From: an uncultured Planctomycetaceae bacterium | GTDB taxonomy: Bacteria; Planctomycetota; Planctomycetia; Pirellulales; Lacipirellulaceae | Length of the DNA: 5,072 nucleotides | Reading direction: 5' to 3' | Assembly: GCA_937860165.1 (NCBI GenBank) | Contig: CALMBE010000715.1 | Coordinates: 1 to 5,072, forward strand | Part shown: piece after piece, positions 1-5,072 of the stretch | Numbering within the stretch: the first letter of the stretch is position 1 | Layout: each line of letters begins with the position of its first letter | The notes under the pieces: model-generated | Database searches by the model: none | What the model saw: only the letters and a program-made list of their open reading frames with translations | Told to the model about the DNA's origin: nothing | Position numbers and translations under genes: made by a program

Positions 1-256
1 CGTGAAATTCCGTGGCTCTCTTGCATCCTTCCCTGTTCAACCCAGCGCAGTAGGGTTAGGCGGGTAGCGCTATCCCGCGAGCGGCGGAGGCGAATGGGCT
101 TGCTAGCACCTTTCAAAGCTGGCACGGCTGCGAACTGATCTGGCCCGATCTCTGGCAGCATCTTATAAGCATCCCGCATCTTTTTTTGGGATGTGAGTCG
201 AGAGCCCCGTTGGGCGGGCTTACTCGAATCGTGTGACGCTATCCTTGGAACGAGCA
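1..256. other. leader region upstream of fliO, no recognised gene
   Basis: I see no gene here. Frame +1 is open from the window edge to a TGA at 136-138, but its 45-residue translation is rich in Arg and resembles neither FliN nor FliM, the genes that often precede fliO. The frame +2 run is only about 20 codons long. The first 20 bases contain CCGTGGCTC (10-18) and GTGAAAT (2-8), both of which recur in the repeat-bearing gap at 3302-3325, so the left edge may be the end of a related repeat element. A 6-bp inverted repeat, CATCCC (170-175) and GGGATG (188-193), encloses a T-run. No convincing sigma-70, sigma-28 or sigma-54 promoter could be assigned by eye, although a promoter for the operon would be expected here or further upstream. 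Confidence 0.5.
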
Positions 257-1072
257 ATGTTTCCTTATTGCCGACAACTGCTGCACCTGCTGCTCTTGGG
301 AGTCGGTTTGGAGCTTGCGCCGGGGCGCAGTTTCGCGGTTGAGACGGGGCCTCGGGAATTGTTTTCTTTTGTGCGTCAGGAAGACGGGCAGAGGATGCAG
401 GATGGTGGGGACAGAGAACAGGTACTCGCGGAATTAAACTCGACAGAGAACGCAACCGCGATCCCCGTCGAAGCCGAACCTGCGGTTGCCCCGCTTCCCG
501 CGCCGCTTCGACAATTCGATCCAATCGTGCAACCCGTGGTCCATGCCGAGCCCGCGGCAGCCGATCCGCGTCGGCTCGGTCCACCATCAAGATCCATGGA
601 CGCTTCAGCGACGACAAAACCCCCGGCGAAACGCGCGAGTCCTTTTTCGATTCAACTTCCCCAGCTGGAATCCTTGGGGACCATCGGTGCCGGGCTGGCA
701 TTGGTGATAGGGCTGCTGTTGTTGTGCGTGTCGCTCTTGCGTCGCCGGGGTCCGAATCCCATGGCCCCGTTGCCGCGCGATGCGGTGGCCCTGCTGGGGC
801 GGGTGCCCCTCTCGCCACGTCAATTTGCTCACTTACTCCAAGTGGGAAACAAGTTGGTCCTGCTGGCGATTTCGCCGGACCGCGTGGATACGATCACCGA
901 AGTCACCGATCCGGCGGACGTGGAGCGATTGCTCACGCTCTGCGCAAAGTCGAACAAGCAGAGTAGTTCCGCCGAGTTCCAGCGGATGTTGGCCCAACTC
1001 TCCAAAGAACCGGCCCGAGGGTTCTTGGGGAACGAGGCGACGGCTTCCTATTCACGCCCCACACGCGGTTGA
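257..1072 (+). CDS. fliO: flagellar biosynthetic protein FliO
   Basis: FliO is a bitopic inner-membrane protein that promotes assembly of the FliP ring in the flagellar export gate. From ATG 257 the protein has 271 residues. Residues 1-27 look like a Sec signal peptide (Arg at 6, a Leu-rich core, and SFA before the likely cleavage). A Pro/Ala-rich, probably disordered periplasmic stretch of about 110 residues follows. A single membrane helix spans about 141-161 and ends in RRR, which marks the cytoplasmic side. The cytoplasmic part has the FliO pattern: [19 protein letters not shown], then [11 protein letters not shown], then a helical ADVERLL tail. The frame also allows GTG at 233, eight residues longer. 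I prefer 257 because GGAA (247-250) sits six bases upstream and the signal peptide then begins directly. The family is poorly conserved, so the call rests on this domain plan and on the position just before fliP. At 271 residues it is much longer than enterobacterial FliO (about 120), mainly through the periplasmic part. Confidence 0.88.
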   Translation: MFPYCRQLLHLLLLGVGLELAPGRSFAVETGPRELFSFVRQEDGQRMQDGGDREQVLAELNSTENATAIPVEAEPAVAPLPAPLRQFDPIVQPVVHAEPAAADPRRLGPPSRSMDASATTKPPAKRASPFSIQLPQLESLGTIGAGLALVIGLLLLCVSLLRRRGPNPMAPLPRDAVALLGRVPLSPRQFAHLLQVGNKLVLLAISPDRVDTITEVTDPADVERLLTLCAKSNKQSSSAEFQRMLAQLSKEPARGFLGNEATASYSRPTRG

Positions 1073-1085
1073 TTGGCAAGCGAAC

Positions 1086-1931
1086 ATGGTATCGAAAACT
1101 TCAATTCGGTGGACCGTGGGCCTCGCCTGTCTGCTGGCGGCATTGTCGGGATCTGCGGCTCTGGGGCAAACGGCACTGAGCCCATCGTCGCTCATTCCCG
1201 GTATCTCGGGGGGGCCACAACAGTGGACCAGCCCCGAGGGACTCACTTCCTCGATCCAGGTGATGTTGCTGCTGACGGTGGTGAGCCTGGCCCCGGCAGT
1301 GTTGCTGATGACCACCAGCTTCGTGCGGATTCTGGTTGTGTTGGGTCTCTTGCGTCAAGCAATTGGCACGCAGCAGCTTCCTCCGAGCCAAGTCATCACG
1401 TCGATTGCACTTTTTATGACCATGCTACTTATGACCCCCGTGTGGACCGCCGTCTATGACCAGGGGATCAAGCCGTACACCGAGAAGAAGTTATCGTTGG
1501 AGGAAGCCTGGGAGGCCGGCAGCGATCCGGTGCGGCGGTTCATGGCCGCGCAGATCTACCGGACCCAAAATGAGGACGATGTCTACCTGTTTTTGAACTA
1601 CATGCCTGGCGAAATCAATCCGACCACGGGCGAATTTCCAGATTATGTTTTTTACGGCGCCACGAAAAAAGAAAAGAATGTGCCACTCCAAGCGTTGTTG
1701 CCGGCCTACATGTTGAGCGAATTGAAAACGGCGTTTTTGATCGGCTTTCAGGTGTACCTGCCGTTTGTGATTTTAGACATCGTGGTGGCCAGCATCACGA
1801 TCTCGATGGGGATGCTGATGTTGCCGCCGGTGCTGATTTCACTCCCCTTTAAGTTGTTGCTGTTCGTGCTGGTGGACGGCTGGCGGCTGGTGGTGGAAAT
1901 GCTCCTCGATAGTTTTACAGTACAGGTTTAA
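1086..1931 (+). CDS. fliP: flagellar biosynthetic protein FliP
   Basis: FliP is the main subunit of the flagellar export channel; five copies assemble with FliQ and FliR in the inner membrane. The 281-residue product starts with a cleavable signal peptide (about 1-27, ending near AALG), as usual for FliP. Family blocks follow in order: [21 protein letters not shown] spread over 77-97, LPPSQV (98-103), a second hydrophobic segment to TPVW (117-120), the acidic SLEEAWEAG block (137-145), [14 protein letters not shown] (204-217), and the C-terminal [11 protein letters not shown] (239-249) and [15 protein letters not shown] (252-266). The region between RRFMAAQ and LLPAY is about 19 residues longer than in E. 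coli FliP. The methionine loop that seals the closed channel reads Met-Leu-Met. The frame is open further upstream inside fliO, but ATG 1086 is chosen because it lies 13 bp past the fliO stop and begins the signal peptide. The ribosome site is weak (GGCAAG, 1075-1080). Probably co-transcribed with fliO. Confidence 0.97.
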   Translation: MVSKTSIRWTVGLACLLAALSGSAALGQTALSPSSLIPGISGGPQQWTSPEGLTSSIQVMLLLTVVSLAPAVLLMTTSFVRILVVLGLLRQAIGTQQLPPSQVITSIALFMTMLLMTPVWTAVYDQGIKPYTEKKLSLEEAWEAGSDPVRRFMAAQIYRTQNEDDVYLFLNYMPGEINPTTGEFPDYVFYGATKKEKNVPLQALLPAYMLSELKTAFLIGFQVYLPFVILDIVVASITISMGMLMLPPVLISLPFKLLLFVLVDGWRLVVEMLLDSFTVQV

Positions 1932-2084
1932 TGATTACTTTACATTGGAGTTCGCAATTTACTGACACTTCGGAGGTTTTTCGATTCCAGTGCTGACTGT
2001 CGGCTAACGGCCAATAGCTAATAGCCGAAAAGCTGAAGGCCACAAAACGCTTCTTGGAAAACGCGGAATTGGAACAACAAAAAC
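1932..2084. other. fliP-fliQ intergenic region
   Basis: This 153-bp gap is unusually long for neighbouring export-gate genes and has no ORF of its own. It contains a run of degenerate heptamers at 2001-2028 (described separately). The fliQ ribosome site is probably GGAA at 2071-2074, ten bases before the ATG. I see no T-tailed hairpin, so nothing here clearly ends transcription from fliP. No promoter with both -35 and -10 elements stood out. The region may therefore be a transcribed spacer within one operon. Confidence 0.6.
2001..2028. repeat. degenerate heptamer tandem repeat, about 4 copies
   Basis: Four consecutive 7-bp units can be read: CGGCTAA, CGGCCAA, TAGCTAA and TAGCCGA, with consensus YRGCYAA for the first three. 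The outer ends, CGGCTA (2001-2006) and TAGCCG (2022-2027), are exact inverted repeats, but the interior pairs poorly. Related AGC and GGC motifs continue to about 2042 with the register lost. The 7-bp period is the same as in the repeats near 3271 and 4452, although the unit differs. Heptanucleotide short tandem repeats are known from filamentous cyanobacteria (STRR sequences); membership of a dispersed family here is inference. Confidence 0.6.
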
Positions 2085-2351
2085 ATGGACCCTCAACAAG
2101 CAATCGACCTGTGCCGTCAGGCCTTGTACATCGCGACCTTAGTTGCCGCGCCGATTCTGGTGGCTGGCATGTTGGTGGGTTTGGCGATTGGTCTGTTGCA
2201 GGCCCTCACGCAGATTCAAGAACAGACGGTCGCCTTCGTGCCGAAACTGGTGGCGATGGTGTTGGCCTTGGCGATTTCACTCCCGTGGATTTTGGGTCAA
2301 CTGCTGAGTTACTCCGAGCAATTGATTTCAAATATCCCTAACTCGCTCTAA
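2085..2351 (+). CDS. fliQ: flagellar biosynthetic protein FliQ
   Basis: FliQ is a small two-helix membrane protein, present in four copies, that forms part of the helical FliPQR export channel. The 88-residue length is typical of the family (about 89). The two hydrophobic segments lie at about 14-39 and 51-75. The conserved loop between them reads QIQEQTVAFVPK (43-54), the clearest FliQ signature, and the N-terminal helix carries LCRQAL. ATG 2085 is the natural start: it gives the family's usual N-terminus and has GGAA ten bases upstream. The stop at 2349-2351 lies 19 bp before fliR, so translation of the two is probably linked. A different frame is also open across the gene (2054-2341), but it has no family features and is a shadow. 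Confidence 0.97.
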   Translation: MDPQQAIDLCRQALYIATLVAAPILVAGMLVGLAIGLLQALTQIQEQTVAFVPKLVAMVLALAISLPWILGQLLSYSEQLISNIPNSL

Positions 2352-2355
2352 TCGC

Positions 2356-2361
2356 AGGAAA
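2356..2361 (+). promoter_or_regulatory. ribosome binding site of fliR
   Basis: AGGAAA lies nine bases before ATG 2371, between the fliQ stop and the fliR start. It is the clearest Shine-Dalgarno-like site in the window; fliP and flhB have only weak ones or none, and fliQ has a more distant GGAA. It supports ATG 2371 as the fliR start. Confidence 0.6.
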
Positions 2362-2370
2362 GCCAGGGCC

Positions 2371-3162
2371 ATGATCGCGCTCGAAAAACTCCTGCTGGTT
2401 CAGTTGGGTACCTTCACGCTGGTCGTGGCGAGGGTGGGTGCCCTGGTAATGTCGGCACCGATCTTTGGGAGTCGAGGGATTCCGCTGATTGGCCGGGCGC
2501 TCATCGCGATCATGATTTCGCTCTTGGTCACTCCGCTCTTGGCGACGCAATCCGCGGTCGACATGACCCACATGCTGGTGTTCTCCAAGCACTTGATTAG
2601 CGAGCTACTGATCGGACTATTGCTAGGTTTTGGAATCACGATCCTGCTCAATGGGGTCCAAATCACGGGCCAATTGATTAGCCAATTAGGTGGAACCGCC
2701 CTGGCCGATGTGTTTGACCCGAATCTCGACGAAAATGTCTCGGTGTTTTCCCAATTGTTTTACTTCTTGACACTCACGATGTTTGTCTTGTTGGGAGGGC
2801 ATCGCTTGGCAATCGACGCCCTGCTGGACACGTTTAAGCATCTTCCCCCGGGCGAGGCGTTTTTGGGAGTCACCTATGTCGAGGCGCTCACGACACTCTT
2901 GGGACAAAGCTTTGTCCTGGGAGTCCGCGCGGCAGCCCCCGCCATGACCGCCTTGCTGTTGGCCACGTTGGTGCTGGGGCTGATCGGTCGCACGTTGCCG
3001 CAGATCAATGTCTTGGCGGTGGGGTTTGGAGTGAATTCGCTCATCACGCTCGGTGGCTTGTTTACCTCACTGGGGGTGATCGCCTGGGCCTTCCCCCAAC
3101 AAACGGGCATCGCGATCGACCTCCTGCGAACTACATTGCTTCCCGTCGATGCGAGTCCCTGA
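2371..3162 (+). CDS. fliR: flagellar biosynthetic protein FliR
   Basis: FliR is the single-copy subunit of the flagellar export channel; structurally it resembles a FliP-FliQ fusion and completes the FliP5-Q4-R1 helix. The product has 263 residues, a normal length (about 260), and is hydrophobic throughout with short polar loops. Family blocks in order: ARVGALVMSAPIFG (20-33), ISELLIGLLLGFG (76-88), GQLISQLGGTALADVFDP (100-117), FLTLTMFVLLGGHR (132-145), AAAPAMTALLL (187-197) and GRTLPQINVLAVGFG (206-220). Each matches the usual FliR pattern, including the Gln-Gly-Ala-Asp-Pro residues after the third helix. The start at ATG 2371 follows AGGAAA and a 19-bp gap from fliQ. It is a separate gene, not one of the known FliR-FlhB fusions. 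The stop is TGA 3160-3162, followed by a repeat-rich gap before flhB. Confidence 0.97.
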   Translation: MIALEKLLLVQLGTFTLVVARVGALVMSAPIFGSRGIPLIGRALIAIMISLLVTPLLATQSAVDMTHMLVFSKHLISELLIGLLLGFGITILLNGVQITGQLISQLGGTALADVFDPNLDENVSVFSQLFYFLTLTMFVLLGGHRLAIDALLDTFKHLPPGEAFLGVTYVEALTTLLGQSFVLGVRAAAPAMTALLLATLVLGLIGRTLPQINVLAVGFGVNSLITLGGLFTSLGVIAWAFPQQTGIAIDLLRTTLLPVDASP

Positions 3163-3184
3163 GCGAAAAGAGAGCAAGTTGAAC

Positions 3185-3208
3185 CACGACGACACGACGG
3201 GCACGACG
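3185..3208. repeat. CACGACG tandem repeat, 3 copies
   Basis: CACGACG occurs exactly at 3185-3191, 3193-3199 and 3202-3208, separated by linkers of one base (A) and two bases (GG). The spacing of 8 then 9 bp is identical to that of the CACAAAG run 49 bp downstream, so the two runs appear to be versions of one element type. Confidence 0.75.
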
Positions 3209-3233
3209 AATAGCCCACTTCGAGAAAATCAAC

Positions 3234-3258
3234 CACAAAGCCACAAAGGACACGAAGG
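3234..3258. repeat. CACAAAG/CACGAAG tandem repeat, 3 copies
   Basis: CACAAAG occurs at 3234-3240 and 3242-3248, followed by CACGAAG at 3251-3257, with linkers of one base (C) and two bases (GA). A shared consensus CACRAMG covers this run and the one at 3185-3208. The left part (3233-3250) is also an imperfect inverted partner of CTCCGTGG x2 at 3304-3319: 13 of 18 positions pair, and the mismatches become G-T wobbles on the - strand transcript. Confidence 0.7.
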
Positions 3259-3270
3259 ATTTGACGTTAT

Positions 3271-3298
3271 CAATTGTAACTTTTCAATGTGCAATTCA
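3271..3298. repeat. degenerate CAAT heptamer repeat
   Basis: CAAT begins at 3271, 3285 and 3292, that is in a 7-bp register with one degenerate unit (AACTTTT, 3278-3284) between. Units read CAATTGT, AACTTTT, CAATGTG and CAATTCA. The match is loose, and AT-rich sequence makes chance agreement easier than for the other runs. Confidence 0.4.
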
Positions 3299-3303
3299 CT
3301 TCC

Positions 3304-3319
3304 CTCCGTGGCTCCGTGG
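3304..3319. repeat. CTCCGTGG tandem duplication
   Basis: Two perfect, adjacent copies of CTCCGTGG lie 36 bases before the flhB start. Read on the other strand they become CCACGGAG x2, matching the CCACAAAG x2 run at 3233-3248 except at the two central positions of each unit. With that run they form an imperfect inverted repeat around a loop of about 50 bases. Confidence 0.65.
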
Positions 3320-3354
3320 TGAAATCTTCCCGACCTAACCGATAGCAGCAAACC

Positions 3355-4440
3355 ATGGCAGAGCAAGCGGGCGATAAAACACAAGACGCGACACAGCATC
3401 GCCGCGACGAGGCCCGCAAGCAGGGTCAAGTGGTCCATAGCCAAGACTTGGGCTCGGCGGCGCTCCTGGTGATCGGTGTGATGTTAATCCAAAATTGGGG
3501 ATCGGGGCTCGTGGATGTCGCTGGTCAGTTCATGCGGCATCAACTGGGGACGGTCCCGGCACTCACGGTTTACAGTCCCGATGCGATCGCCCAATCGCAA
3601 CAGATCGTAATGAGTTGGGGTGGCATCCTGCTGCCAATCTTGGGATTTATGGCCCTGGCGAGTGCGTTGTCGAGCATTTTCCAAATCGGTTTCCTCTATT
3701 TACCAGAGCGGCTCGCCCCGGATATCAGCCGGCTCAGCATTCTGAGCGGGTTGCAACGAATCTTTTCGCTCACCGGCGCGGTGAAGCTGGGCTTCGGGCT
3801 GTTCAAGATTTCGATTGTCTCGATTGTCGCCGCGGCAGTGATCTACGAGCGCTACGCGCAGGTGCTGTATTCCAGTGGATTCGACACCGGCGAACTGGCG
3901 GTTTTTCTGATCGATATCCTGCTCTCGACGGCGTTGTGGGTCGGGGTGGCGCTGTTTGTGTTGGCGATCTTCGACTACGCCTACCAAAAATGGAAGCATG
4001 AACAAGACCTGAAAATGACGCACCGCGAGGTTCTCGACGAAATGAAGAACCTCATGGGCGATCCGCAAATCATCGCCCGCCGTCGGGCCATCCAACGGCA
4101 AATGGCCCTCAATCGCATCGGCGACAAAGTGCCCAAGGCCGACGTGGTGGTGACCAATCCCACGGAACTTGCGGTGGCCATTCAGTACGACCCGGTGGAA
4201 ATGCGGGCTCCGATTGTGGTCGCCAAGGGAGCCGGTCTGGTGGCCCAACGAATCCGGCGACTGGCTCTGGAAAACAATATCCCCGTTGTCGAGCGGAAAC
4301 CCCTGGCCCAGTTGCTTTACAAGGAAGTCGACATCAATCATCCGATTCCCGACTCGAGCTATGCCGCCGTAGCCGAGGTGCTGGCCTATGTGTACCAACT
4401 CAAAGGAAAGAAGCTGCCGAAAATGCCACAAGCGGCGTAG
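3355..4440 (+). CDS. flhB: flagellar biosynthetic protein FlhB
   Basis: FlhB sits at the cytoplasmic mouth of the export channel and switches the system from rod/hook to filament substrates. The 361-residue length is typical. The N-terminus has the family's charged motif (DKTQDATQHRRDEARKQGQV, 7-26). Four hydrophobic segments follow at about 33-47, 86-113, 140-165 and 183-208. The linker KHEQDLKMTHREVLDEMKN (214-232) and GDPQIIARRR (235-244) lead to the cytoplasmic domain with ADVVVTNPTE (262-271), VVAKGAGLVAQRIR (288-301), ALENNIPVVERKPLA (304-318) and AAVAEVLAYVYQL (337-349). The family normally self-cleaves between Asn and Pro of NPTH; here the fourth residue is Glu (NPTE, codons 4156-4167). 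Asn268, Pro269 and Thr270 are kept, so cleavage is plausible but unproven. ATG 3355 gives the family N-terminus but has no clear Shine-Dalgarno site. The gene follows fliR after 192 bp, and flhA is not next to it. A long antisense frame (3700-4521) is a shadow. Confidence 0.97.
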   Translation: MAEQAGDKTQDATQHRRDEARKQGQVVHSQDLGSAALLVIGVMLIQNWGSGLVDVAGQFMRHQLGTVPALTVYSPDAIAQSQQIVMSWGGILLPILGFMALASALSSIFQIGFLYLPERLAPDISRLSILSGLQRIFSLTGAVKLGFGLFKISIVSIVAAAVIYERYAQVLYSSGFDTGELAVFLIDILLSTALWVGVALFVLAIFDYAYQKWKHEQDLKMTHREVLDEMKNLMGDPQIIARRRAIQRQMALNRIGDKVPKADVVVTNPTELAVAIQYDPVEMRAPIVVAKGAGLVAQRIRRLALENNIPVVERKPLAQLLYKEVDINHPIPDSSYAAVAEVLAYVYQLKGKKLPKMPQAA

Positions 4441-4535
4441 GGGGGGAAGAATTGTCCGTTGTCCGTTGTCCGTTGTCCGTAGACAACTGACAACTGACAA
4501 CTGACAACTGACAACTGACAACTGACAACCCCCTA
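4438..4535. repeat. heptamer inverted-repeat element between convergent genes
   Basis: Four perfect copies of TTGTCCG (4452-4479) are followed by T, one AGACAAC (4481-4487) and six perfect TGACAAC (4488-4529). The two halves are near-complementary: GTTGTC pairs with GACAAC in three successive blocks, and TTGTC with GACAA in a fourth, around a CGTA tetraloop (4478-4481). This makes about 23 pairs with a C-T mismatch every seventh base; three right-hand copies stay unpaired. Outside it, TAGGGGG (4438-4444) and CCCCCTA (4529-4535) form a perfect 7-bp outer match that contains the stop codons of both flanking genes. It may act as a bidirectional transcription barrier, but no T-tract follows on either side, so this is inference. 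Confidence 0.8.
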
Positions 4536-5072
4536 TTCCCGTTCTACTGCCGCGTATCCGTACCGATCTAAGTAACCCTTCCAGCGGTGTGCAACGCGGT
4601 CGCGTTGCTCGCTGGTTAATTGGTAGCGATTGGGTCGATAGCTCTTGACCGAGGCCAAATGCGTTTGCATGGCAGATTCGACGAGGGTGAAGTCCCCCAG
4701 GTCAAGCTCTGTGTAAAGTTTGCGCATACACTCGAGGGGATTCTGCACTAAGTCTTCGTACCGCAGTTCCACGATCTGATCCTGGTCCAGGCGTTGCCGA
4801 TCTCGTTCAAAGGCAGCGTACATTCGCTCGAAGGTAGCCAGCACATATTCTTCGATGTCCGCTTCCTCGGAGGGAGCCTGCATCCGTTGCACTTCGTTCA
4901 AAGATCTCCAGAGTCCGACGGTCGAAACAAATAACTCGAACGGATCGCGGACCAGATGCACAAACTTGGCTTGTGGATAGATTTCCAGCAAGGTGTTGAT
5001 TCGCGCGGTATGCGGGGGACTTTTGACCACGATCCGCCGAGGATCGCAGAACGTGACCCGCCGGAAGAATTG
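4533..5072 (-). CDS. sulfotransferase family protein, 5' truncated by window edge
   Basis: Sulfotransferases move the sulfonate group of PAPS to a hydroxyl or amino group of an acceptor, which cannot be predicted here. The visible part is 179 residues, ending at TAG (4535-4533 on the - strand) and open to the window edge. A GTG at 5030 could start a shorter frame, but family similarity continues upstream of it (FFRR then PRRIVVKSPP), so the real start lies beyond 5072. Visible motifs, numbered from the edge: VVKSPPHTARINTLL (15-29), then the 3'-phosphate-binding pattern with VRDP (41-44) and Ser50, ELRYEDLVQNP (102-112), and a C-terminal KSYRPNRYQLT...RDRVAHRW region (143-164) resembling the KN.RYQLS-type PAPS-binding tail. 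The N-terminal PAPS loop is outside the window. The pattern fits the Sulfotransfer_3 type (PF13469). It is convergent with flhB, with 92 bp between stops, so it is not part of the flagellar operon. A functional link to the flagellum is not supported by the sequence. Confidence 0.88.
   Translation of the reverse strand, partial: QFFRRVTFCDPRRIVVKSPPHTARINTLLEIYPQAKFVHLVRDPFELFVSTVGLWRSLNEVQRMQAPSEEADIEEYVLATFERMYAAFERDRQRLDQDQIVELRYEDLVQNPLECMRKLYTELDLGDFTLVESAMQTHLASVKSYRPNRYQLTSEQRDRVAHRWKGYLDRYGYAAVERE

Larger units (their letters stand above)
3163..3354. other. fliR-flhB intergenic region, repeat-rich
   Basis: This 192-bp gap has no gene of its own. About half of it consists of short tandem repeats: two runs of CAC-type heptamers (3185-3208 and 3234-3258), a CAAT-type run at 7-bp spacing (3271-3298), and a pair of CTCCGTGG units (3304-3319) that partly mirror the second run. 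No clear terminator or promoter was found. The last 20 bases before flhB lack a recognisable Shine-Dalgarno site. Confidence 0.6.

Noticed and set aside
120..135. Sigma-54 promoter candidate with TGGCACG
   Set aside because: The -24 part matches well, but at the required distance the sequence is CGAAC instead of TTGCA, lacking the essential GC of the -12 element. A second candidate at 141-157 is off by one base in spacing.
170..193. Hairpin CATCCC/GGGATG as a transcription terminator
   Set aside because: The T-run lies in the loop, not after the stem, the stem has only six pairs, and no gene is visible just before it.
780..1085. Upstream extension of the fliP frame inside fliO
   Set aside because: The extension overlaps the conserved FliO domain in another frame, has no FliP features, and would bury the signal peptide that starts at ATG 1086.
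2054..2341. 95-codon frame overlapping fliQ
   Set aside because: FliQ in the neighbouring frame has the full family signature; this frame has none and is a shadow.
3355..4440. Virulence-type (non-flagellar) type III secretion locus
   Set aside because: fliO is present upstream, which injectisome loci lack, and the gene order and protein motifs fit the flagellar FliP/FliQ/FliR/FlhB forms.
3700..4521. 273-codon open frame antisense to flhB
   Set aside because: It lies almost wholly opposite the well-supported flhB gene, is rich in His, Gln and Arg as typical of a reverse-strand shadow, and its first residues simply translate the heptamer repeat.
4452..4529. CRISPR array
   Set aside because: The units are 7 bp and directly adjacent with no spacers, so this is a simple tandem repeat.
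4533..5030. Complete short sulfotransferase starting at GTG 5030
   Set aside because: The frame stays open to the window edge and the family pattern continues upstream of that codon; the PAPS-binding N-terminal region would be missing from the short form.

Overview
The window carries most of a flagellar (type III) protein-export gate locus on the + strand, in the order fliO - fliP - fliQ - fliR - flhB, followed by a convergent, 5'-truncated sulfotransferase gene on the - strand. All five flagellar genes look intact. FliP, FliQ and FliR build the core export channel in the inner membrane, FliO is the assembly factor that helps FliP oligomerise, and FlhB is the substrate-specificity switch that wraps the channel entrance. 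The usual last gate component, FlhA, does not follow flhB here.

Layout: 1-256 is a leader with no gene I recognise. fliO and fliP are 13 bp apart. fliP and fliQ are separated by 153 bp and fliR and flhB by 192 bp, while fliQ and fliR are only 19 bp apart. The long gaps, together with the 92 bp between the convergent stops of flhB and the sulfotransferase gene, hold several families of short tandem repeats with a period of 7 bp or 8-9 bp. Between the convergent stop codons they form an inverted pair, four copies of TTGTCCG facing seven copies of TGACAAC-type units, which can fold into a stem of about 23 bp.

The source is probably a Planctomycetota bacterium, perhaps Pirellulales-like. This rests on inference: a conserved fliOPQR-flhB order with an enlarged FliP loop, a PF13469-like sulfotransferase neighbour, weak Shine-Dalgarno signals, and intergenic heptamer repeats. 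No taxonomic marker is present, so it remains tentative.

I found no undescribed enzymatic or defence system. The points most worth a second look are the NPTE in place of NPTH at the predicted FlhB self-cleavage site, the Met-Leu-Met version of the FliP methionine loop, and the repeat architecture that fills nearly every gap of the locus.
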